This document shows, piece by piece, positions 57,027 to 64,000 of a stretch of 64,000 bases of DNA; within the stretch, counting starts at the first letter, position 1; each line of letters opens with the position of its first letter. Made by a program: the position numbers and the translations under genes. This DNA is from Chitinophaga rhizophila (GTDB lineage Bacteria > Bacteroidota > Bacteroidia > Chitinophagales > Chitinophagaceae), in the NCBI RefSeq assembly GCF_019492185.1, contig NZ_JAICCF010000001.1, forward strand, positions 2,281,696-2,345,695, read 5' to 3'. A model generated the notes under the pieces. The model made no database searches, had not been told where the DNA came from, and was given only the letters and a program-made list of their open reading frames with translations.

Positions 57027-57887
57027 TTATTTGTGGTTAGCTGCGAAGCTCTGAGTCAAAGTGAAACCAGACTCGTCGATTGCATAAGTAATGCCGTCGA
57101 TATTTGTAGTAAAGAAGTTATACATGATGATTGCGATAGCGGAAGTACCGATACCCAGAGCGGTATTGATCAACGCCTCAGAGATACCCAATGCCAGTTT
57201 AGCAGAATCTGGAGCACCACCAGCAGACATCGCGGAGAAGGATTTGATCATACCCAATACTGTACCGAACAGACCAAGCAGGGTTGCTACTGAAGCGATA
57301 GTAGAAAGGAACACCAGGTTCTTTTCCATCATTGGCAGTTCCAGAGCTGTAGTTTCTTCGATCTCGTTTTTGATTGTCAGGATCTTCTGTTCTGTGTCCA
57401 GCTCAGTGTTGGTGATCATTTCTTTGTACTTTTTCAGACCTGCTTTCAACACGTTACCTACAGAACCTTTCTGTTTGTCGCACTCAGCCAGAGCTGCGTC
57501 TACGTTTTTGTTAGCCAGGTGGAACTGAACTCTTCTTACCAGATCAGCGCCGCTGAACTTACCTTTAGCTTTGTTGATATAAAGGAAACGCTCAATTACG
57601 AAAGTTACACAGATTAATAGTACAGAAATAAGAATAGGTACGATAACCCCACCCTGATAAACTGTTGCGAACCATTTTCCGATACCATCTTCAACTGGAT
57701 GAGCGTTCGGACCTTTTACACCGCCCTGGAAGTTAGCGTCATTACCTAATACAAAAATGTAGAAGAGAACACCTATAACAATACAGATAGGTACAGCCAG
57801 CATTGCAAATACGTTGGATGACTTCTTAGGTTGATGAGAAGATGCTTTGGCAGAACCTGCAGTCACAGTTGTTTTAGTCTCAGCCAT
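57027..57887 (-). CDS. exbB: ExbB/TolQ/MotA-family proton channel subunit
   Basis: A 286-residue membrane protein with an N-terminal Lys-rich cytoplasmic piece and several hydrophobic segments. The family core is clear: ISTIASVATLLGLFGTVLGMIKSFSAM and a final segment LGISEALINTALGIGTSAIAIIMYNFF. It forms the proton channel with ExbD and powers TonB. It is the first gene of the operon and has a good promoter 73-102 bases upstream. Confidence 0.96.
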   Translation of the reverse strand: MAETKTTVTAGSAKASSHQPKKSSNVFAMLAVPICIVIGVLFYIFVLGNDANFQGGVKGPNAHPVEDGIGKWFATVYQGGVIVPILISVLLICVTFVIERFLYINKAKGKFSGADLVRRVQFHLANKNVDAALAECDKQKGSVGNVLKAGLKKYKEMITNTELDTEQKILTIKNEIEETTALELPMMEKNLVFLSTIASVATLLGLFGTVLGMIKSFSAMSAGGAPDSAKLALGISEALINTALGIGTSAIAIIMYNFFTTNIDGITYAIDESGFTLTQSFAANHK

Positions 57888-58631
57888 GTTGATTGAATTT
57901 TAGTGTTAAAGATTAAACTATTGTTTTTTGTTATTTCTGCAATATAAATACGTGATTCGCAAAGTTATACGGTTGACCCAAAAAAACAAGTGCAGCTCTT
58001 AAAATCTCACAAAATTTAACGCTACCACCGAAAGCCGCCAGCAGGCAGCCTTACAATCTCCTGTTTTATTGAGCATACACTTAAATGTCAATTGCAACCT
58101 ACATCAAAGAAATGGGTTATACCCCTTATGATAACTATCCCTTGGAACCTGAAATTTATTGATTTTTTTCAAAGTTGGACGCACAATTTAAGAAATTTTT
58201 TAAATGTTCCAACAGAAATTTTCAGCCATATTTTTCTCCCCTTATCCGCTACCATCCACACTTTGCGTCTTTTTCGCTTTCCCTTGTAGTCATTATAACG
58301 CCACACAATTACAGCAGATTACATATTCGTTTCACTGTTTTAAACGTGGAATGAAATCTTCATTGCCCGCTGAAAAACCTTTATATTATTGACATGGCAT
58401 TAGTTCATTCACTCTGTAATATAAGCATAAAAGATACCATATCAATAAATTTATTCATAACGCTGTCTCCATATTAATGGTGTAACGATATCTCTGCTCC
58501 CTTCCCCTATCTCCATTCCTGTAATATTTTAAGCGTTCATGGAATTACCCGATAAGTTACTGCTTAATATGTGTATTTTCAAGATTACCCTGCCAAATTC
58601 TAAATAAACCGACCTTTTTTAATAAACGCAA
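57888..58631. other. 744-base divergent region between exbB and the zinc protease
   Basis: No gene visible. The exbB promoter is at 57960-57989. The remainder is AT-rich with no second promoter that meets the consensus, although transcription of the protease gene must start here. Confidence 0.5.
57960..57989 (-). promoter_or_regulatory. Promoter of the exbB-exbD-exbD-tonB operon
   Basis: Minus-strand TTG (57989-57987), a 19-base spacer including a T tract, then TAACTTTG (57967-57960). A close fit to the Bacteroidota consensus. Confidence 0.75.
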
Positions 58632-61190
58632 ATGAAGAAACATTCAATCCGTACCATCGCCACAACAGCAGGTACGCTACTGTTGGTACTGAGTATCAAC
58701 ACTATGTCGATAGCACAAAAGCGAAAGAAGACCCAACAGGAACCCGTTCCCGCTAAAGATTCGACTGTACGTCCACCTATGCTGGCTAAAAATGGCCCTA
58801 AAACAGCGCCCAAGAAGTTTGGGGAAGTAATCACATCCGCTGCTGTAGCAGACTCTGGTCTATTTAACATCTACAAACAGGATGATAAAGTCTTCTTTGA
58901 AATAGCTGATTCACTATTAGGTCGAGATATCCTGGTAGTAAATCGTATCTCCAAATCAGCCGCGGGTTTACGTGCTGCTATGATTGGTTATAGTGGTGAT
59001 GAAATCGGCGAAAATGTCATCCGGTTTGAAAAAGGACCTAATAACCGCATCTTCCTTAAGAACATTTCTTACTCAGAAATATCCAGGGATTCCAGCCAGC
59101 CAATGTTCCATGCTGTTATGAACTCTAACATACAGCCAATTGCAGCGGCCTTTGACATTAAGGCATTCTCAGATAAGGGAGGTACCGTCATTGATCTGAC
59201 CGATTATCTCCAGGGCGATAATGACATCTTTTTCTTTGACTCACGCGTCAAATCAATGCTTAAACTAGGGGCGGTACAGCAGGACAAATCCTATATAGTT
59301 GATGTTAAATCTTATCCTATCAACACCGAAATAAAGACTGTCAAAACTTATTCAAAATCTGCTGGTCAACCTGGTCCGGGTATGGCTGCATCCGGAGGTA
59401 ATGCAACTCTGGAATTGAACTCTTCAATGATTTTGCTTCCTGCTGTTCCAATGAAACCAAGATACTTTGACCCTCGCGTAGGCTATTTTACTACATCGGT
59501 AACAGACTTCGATCAGGATCCTCAGGGTGTAAAAAGGCTATCCATGGTTACCCGCTGGCGCTTAGAGCCTAAAGCAGAAGATCTCGAAAAATACAAGCGT
59601 GGTGAGTTAGTAGAGCCTGTAAAACCAATTATCTTTTACATCGATCCAGCTACACCCAAAAAATGGGTACCGTATCTCATTCAAGGGGTAAATGACTGGC
59701 AATCTGCTTTCGAGAAAGCGGGCTTTAAGAATGCTATCGTTGCAAAGGTGGCCCCCACACGCGACCAGGACTCGACCTGGAGTCTCGAAGATGCTCGTTT
59801 TTCTGCTATAGTATATAAACCTTCAGATATTCCTAACGCTAGCGGCCCTCATATCCATGACCCTCGTTCCGGTGAGATTATGGAAAGCCACATCAACTGG
59901 TATCATAATGTAATGCGCCTGCTCCGTAACTGGTATTTTGTACAGTGTTCTCCAAATGATCCGCGGGCTCGTAAAATGCAGTTTGATGACGCATTAATGG
60001 GAGAACTGATCCGGTTTGTATCTTCTCATGAAGTAGGTCATACTCTTGGTCTTCGACATAACTTCGGTTCAAGTTCAACCTACCCTGTAGAGAAACTAAG
60101 AGACAAAGCCTGGACAAAGGAAAACGGCTTTGCTGCATCTATTATGGATTATGCCCGTTTTAACTACATTGCGCAAGCAGAAGATGGCATTACTGGCAGC
60201 GATCTTTATCCTCGCATAAACTTCTATGATAAATGGGCAATCGAATGGGGGTATAAACTCATCCCAGAATCGACTACTGCTGAATCCGAAAAAGCTATAT
60301 TGAATAAATGGACTGTTGAGAAACTCAAAGACAAGAAATATTGGTTTGGAACAGAAATGAATCCTGATGATCCAAGATCTCAGAATGAGGATTTGGGTGA
60401 CAACGCTATGAAAGCGGGCGCTTATGGTATTAAAAATCTTCAGCGCATCATGCCTAATCTACTTAGCTGGACGAAAGAAGATAATGAAGGATATGCCAAT
60501 CTCACAGAACTATATCGGGAGGTAAATACCCAGTTCGGACGTTACCTTGGTCATGCAGCTAAAAACATAGGCGGTATTTATGAGACCCCTAAAACTGTAG
60601 AACAGGAAGGCGGCGTGTATGAAGCTGTTCCAAAAAGCATTCAGCTGGAAGCTGTTCAGTTCCTGAACGACCAAGTGTTTACAACTCCTAAATGGCTACT
60701 TGATAAAGATATACTGGCCCGTACTGGTACTAATGCTACTACTATCGTCAGTGCCCGCCAGAACCCGGTATTAGATCGCATACTGAGCACTAATACACTG
60801 GTAAAGCTTATTAACACCGAAGCTAATGACGGAGCTGGTAGCTATCAGGCCACTACTTTCCTCAATGATGTTAAAAAGGGTATTTTTAGCGAAGTATATA
60901 CCAGAAAGAACATAGACGTATTCCGCCGTAATCTTCAGAAGTCTTACGTTGATCATATCATTCAGCTTCTTACGCCTAAAGATCAGCCAAGTATGGGTGG
61001 TATGGTTATAATGTTTGGAGCGGCACCTGCTGACCCTACCAAATCAGATGTTAGCAGTATTGCACGTGCACATCTGGTATCTCTGCGTAGTGACATCCGT
61101 GCTGCAGCAACTGCAATTCAGGACCCATTGAGCCGTTATCATCTCAATGATCTTTCTGAAAGAATTGGTCAGGCACTTGAGCCCAAATAA
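58632..61190 (+). CDS. Secreted zinc metalloprotease (DUF5117/DUF5118 type)
   Basis: A 852-residue secreted protein with an N-terminal signal (LLLVLSINTMSIAQ). The large N-terminal region corresponds to DUF5118/DUF5117 (LLGRDILVVNRISKSAAG). The metzincin zinc site HEVGHTLGLRH runs from residue 466 to 476, with H466, H470 and H476 as ligands and E467 as catalytic base; SIMDYARFNY gives the Met-turn. Such proteins are widespread in Bacteroidota and probably digest extracellular proteins. It is monocistronic with a terminator. Confidence 0.92.
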   Translation: MKKHSIRTIATTAGTLLLVLSINTMSIAQKRKKTQQEPVPAKDSTVRPPMLAKNGPKTAPKKFGEVITSAAVADSGLFNIYKQDDKVFFEIADSLLGRDILVVNRISKSAAGLRAAMIGYSGDEIGENVIRFEKGPNNRIFLKNISYSEISRDSSQPMFHAVMNSNIQPIAAAFDIKAFSDKGGTVIDLTDYLQGDNDIFFFDSRVKSMLKLGAVQQDKSYIVDVKSYPINTEIKTVKTYSKSAGQPGPGMAASGGNATLELNSSMILLPAVPMKPRYFDPRVGYFTTSVTDFDQDPQGVKRLSMVTRWRLEPKAEDLEKYKRGELVEPVKPIIFYIDPATPKKWVPYLIQGVNDWQSAFEKAGFKNAIVAKVAPTRDQDSTWSLEDARFSAIVYKPSDIPNASGPHIHDPRSGEIMESHINWYHNVMRLLRNWYFVQCSPNDPRARKMQFDDALMGELIRFVSSHEVGHTLGLRHNFGSSSTYPVEKLRDKAWTKENGFAASIMDYARFNYIAQAEDGITGSDLYPRINFYDKWAIEWGYKLIPESTTAESEKAILNKWTVEKLKDKKYWFGTEMNPDDPRSQNEDLGDNAMKAGAYGIKNLQRIMPNLLSWTKEDNEGYANLTELYREVNTQFGRYLGHAAKNIGGIYETPKTVEQEGGVYEAVPKSIQLEAVQFLNDQVFTTPKWLLDKDILARTGTNATTIVSARQNPVLDRILSTNTLVKLINTEANDGAGSYQATTFLNDVKKGIFSEVYTRKNIDVFRRNLQKSYVDHIIQLLTPKDQPSMGGMVIMFGAAPADPTKSDVSSIARAHLVSLRSDIRAAATAIQDPLSRYHLNDLSERIGQALEPK

Positions 61191-61210
61191 CTTAACTGTT
61201 TATAATTTAA

Positions 61211-61244
61211 CCATAAAGGCCTGGGTATACCTAGGCCTTTATGG
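61211..61244 (+). terminator. Rho-independent terminator of the zinc protease gene
   Basis: A 12-base perfect stem (61211-61222 with 61233-61244), loop of 10, followed by TTTCT. About 20 bases past the stop. Confidence 0.75.
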
Positions 61245-61343
61245 TTTCTAAATGATAATATTTAACCCTATGAAAATAATGAGGTTGCTTACTATTAAAG
61301 TTGGTCAATATATCGCTATATTTATATACTGAACCTCAAAAAT

Positions 61344-62369
61344 GTGAAAGAACGAAGTACAAAAATTACCATCTACGACATCGCCAAAGTGCTCAACTTA
61401 TCTGCTTCCACGGTATCAAGAGCTTTACAAAATAATAAACTGATTAACCAGGAAACCAGAGACAAGGTGCGCCAGACAGCCACCGATATGGGCTATGTCC
61501 CTAACTGGATCGCCTCCAGTTTGCGTAAGAACCGTTCCAATATTATCGGCCTTATTGTACCTCGTACCTCTATGTACTTTCAAAGTACTGCCATCAGTGG
61601 CATACAACATGAAGCACATAAGTATGGATTTAGTATCGTAATAGGTCAGTCTGATGATACTATCGAAATGGAAAAAGAACTGGTTAATACTTTCTTTTCA
61701 CTTCGGGTAGATGGATTATTGGCTGTGTCTTCTATGTTCACAACTGATTATGAACATTTCACCCCATTCATAAAAAACAATATTCCTCTGGTATTTTATG
61801 ACCGTGTTCCTGCCGAATTTTCAGGCTATACTATTACGGGAGATGACTTTAAAGGAGGATTTCTTGCTACTGAACATTTAATTAAGCAAGGCTGCACAAG
61901 AATCGCTTTATTTTCTGGAATACTCAGTTGTAATCTTTACCAGCAACGTCTGAGCGGCTACAAAGCTGCACTTGACAATTACGCTATCCCTTACGACGAG
62001 AAACTGGTATACGTGCACAATCTTACTACGGAAGCTGCTACTACCGCATCAAAAGAATTATTATCAGAGATTGAGAGACCGGACGGATTGTTTGCGGCAA
62101 ATGACACTTCGGCCGTTGCATTTATCCAGGAAGCCAAACGGCAACATGTCAAAATTCCTGAAGAGATTAAAGTTGTAGGTTATTCCAACGACCAATCTTC
62201 CAGAATTATCACCCCTGCGCTTACTACTATAGAGCAATCAGGTTACAAAATGGGACAAAAAGCAGTTGATACGCTTGTTCAGCTGATTAATTATGGTGAT
62301 ACTATGAAGGTTACCAAACATTTTGTATTCCCCGTTGAGCTAATTGAGCGAGAGTCAAGCAGGCAATAA
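61344..62369 (+). CDS. LacI-family transcriptional regulator, GTG start
   Basis: A 341-residue regulator starting at GTG (61344); the overlapping ATG two bases upstream runs straight into TGA, so it cannot be the start. The DNA-binding domain is ITIYDIAKVLNLSASTVSRALQN, the hinge RKNRSNIIGLIVPR, and the sensor domain contains FYDRVPAEF and GLFAANDTSAVAFIQEA. It is not next to an obvious target operon. A GTAAACGCTTAT element sits directly after its stop (62370-62381), close to the galactose-operon operators, but its role is unknown. Confidence 0.92.
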   Translation: MKERSTKITIYDIAKVLNLSASTVSRALQNNKLINQETRDKVRQTATDMGYVPNWIASSLRKNRSNIIGLIVPRTSMYFQSTAISGIQHEAHKYGFSIVIGQSDDTIEMEKELVNTFFSLRVDGLLAVSSMFTTDYEHFTPFIKNNIPLVFYDRVPAEFSGYTITGDDFKGGFLATEHLIKQGCTRIALFSGILSCNLYQQRLSGYKAALDNYAIPYDEKLVYVHNLTTEAATTASKELLSEIERPDGLFAANDTSAVAFIQEAKRQHVKIPEEIKVVGYSNDQSSRIITPALTTIEQSGYKMGQKAVDTLVQLINYGDTMKVTKHFVFPVELIERESSRQ

Positions 62370-62730
62370 GTAAACGCTTATCCCTATTCTGTCATACGAA
62401 ATTATTTCCCCGTGGCAGCTATTTCTTATTCCAGCATGCTGTTGATATTGTCTGCGTGTACAGCCATATTTATGTACCTAATATTGTAAACGAGCCTTTG
62501 CTTGAAGAAAAATATAATTTAAAGGCAGTATTTCTCCTACCTACTTCCAGGCAGCATTTGCAGTATTTAGAATATCGCTATTATGGCTAATGGGCAATAT
62601 GTCCATAATTACAATGTTAATATAGACGATTCAGATGGACAGGAATTGTTTATAGATAAAAATACAAGAGGAGGAGTATTGGTATGATGATTTTAGAAAA
62701 AGATCATGCAATTAGGAAGTATATAAATAA
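62370..62730. other. Non-coding stretch between lacI and the rRNA operon
   Basis: Contains one short frame at 62583-62687 (listed separately) and a LacI-operator-like word at 62370-62381. Otherwise nothing recognised. Confidence 0.4.
62583..62687 (+). CDS. Possible 34-residue peptide or gene remnant
   Basis: ATG at 62583 to TGA at 62685. The peptide (GQYVHNYNVNIDDSDGQELF and onward) has a protein-like pattern. An in-frame stop lies five codons upstream. It may be the tail of a decayed gene. Low confidence. Confidence 0.18.
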   Translation: MANGQYVHNYNVNIDDSDGQELFIDKNTRGGVLV

Positions 62731-62764
62731 AAAAAGCTCCTAGACTTACGTCCGGAGCTTTTTT
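62731..62764. terminator. Terminator of the rRNA operon
   Basis: A 10-base stem (62731-62740 with 62754-62763), A/T runs on both sides. It lies just past the 5S gene on the minus strand. Confidence 0.85.
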
Positions 62765-62771
62765 CAATAAA

Positions 62772-62882
<111 letters not shown>

Positions 62883-63000
62883 AGATCTTTAATATGATCT
62901 TCGTCTTGTCATCAGCACTTTACAGCGATATTCCGATAACAGACTTTACAATAAGTTACATATTGGGAAAGTTATAACAGTAGTCACAAAAAAATAAAAT

Positions 63001-64000
<1,000 letters not shown>

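Noticed and set aside
62883..63000. tRNA gene between 5S and 23S
   Set aside because: The 118-base spacer shows no cloverleaf or TpsiC motif.

Overview
The window comes from a Bacteroidota genome, most likely Chitinophaga or a close relative in the Chitinophagaceae. The evidence is a SusC/SusD pair, exbB-exbD-exbD-tonB gene order, promoters of the Bacteroidota type (TTG, about 19-21 bases, TAnnTTTG), many secreted glycan-active enzymes, and class I lanthipeptide precursors with the KxxLGKIKIA leader seen in this phylum. No genome-wide comparison was possible, so the genus is an inference.

Layout. 1-5656 (minus): urease operon ureA-B-C-E-F-G-D followed by a permease cut by the window edge. 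5831-10613 (minus): PEP carboxylase, an orphan TonB and a lineage-specific unknown protein, then about 1.1 kb of non-coding DNA with a 63-base duplication. 11715-15125 (plus): sorbosone-dehydrogenase-like lipoprotein and a TonB-dependent receptor. 15289-20031 (minus): galactose operon (GH5-like glycosidase, galK, galT) preceded by a LacI regulator, with paired operators at the promoter. 20145-22138 (plus): an acyltransferase membrane protein and a non-canonical SDR. 22313-31375 (minus): SusD, SusC, a secreted unknown, a peptidoglycan amidase and a GH92 alpha-mannosidase. 31726-34200: S41 peptidase and an aldo/keto reductase. 34248-39263: McrB-like AAA+ ATPase plus DUF2357/PD-(D/E)XK nuclease, with a divergent GIY-YIG-type protein (a small restriction/defence island). 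39644-42300: two secreted proteins of unknown role.

42301-51577 is the most interesting region. It holds a LuxR-type response regulator whose receiver has lost key acidic and lysine residues, a LanC cyclase, two lanthipeptide precursors (one only 52 residues) and a full-length LanB dehydratase. These are followed by a class A beta-lactamase and a stand-alone A-T-TE NRPS-like enzyme. Between the NRPS-like gene and mnmE lies 1.7 kb of non-coding DNA built of a 110-base tandem repeat (seven units), an 11-base minisatellite and a further short duplication.

53267-62369: mnmE, the TonB-ExbD-ExbD-ExbB energy module, a large secreted zinc protease and a second LacI regulator. The window ends in an rRNA operon on the minus strand (5S and the 3' part of 23S). 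The TonB/ExbBD module probably powers the SusC-type and TonB-dependent receptors; the galactose operon and the SusCD/GH92 region handle glycans; the lanthipeptide locus makes modified peptides but lacks an exporter and a leader protease in the window.
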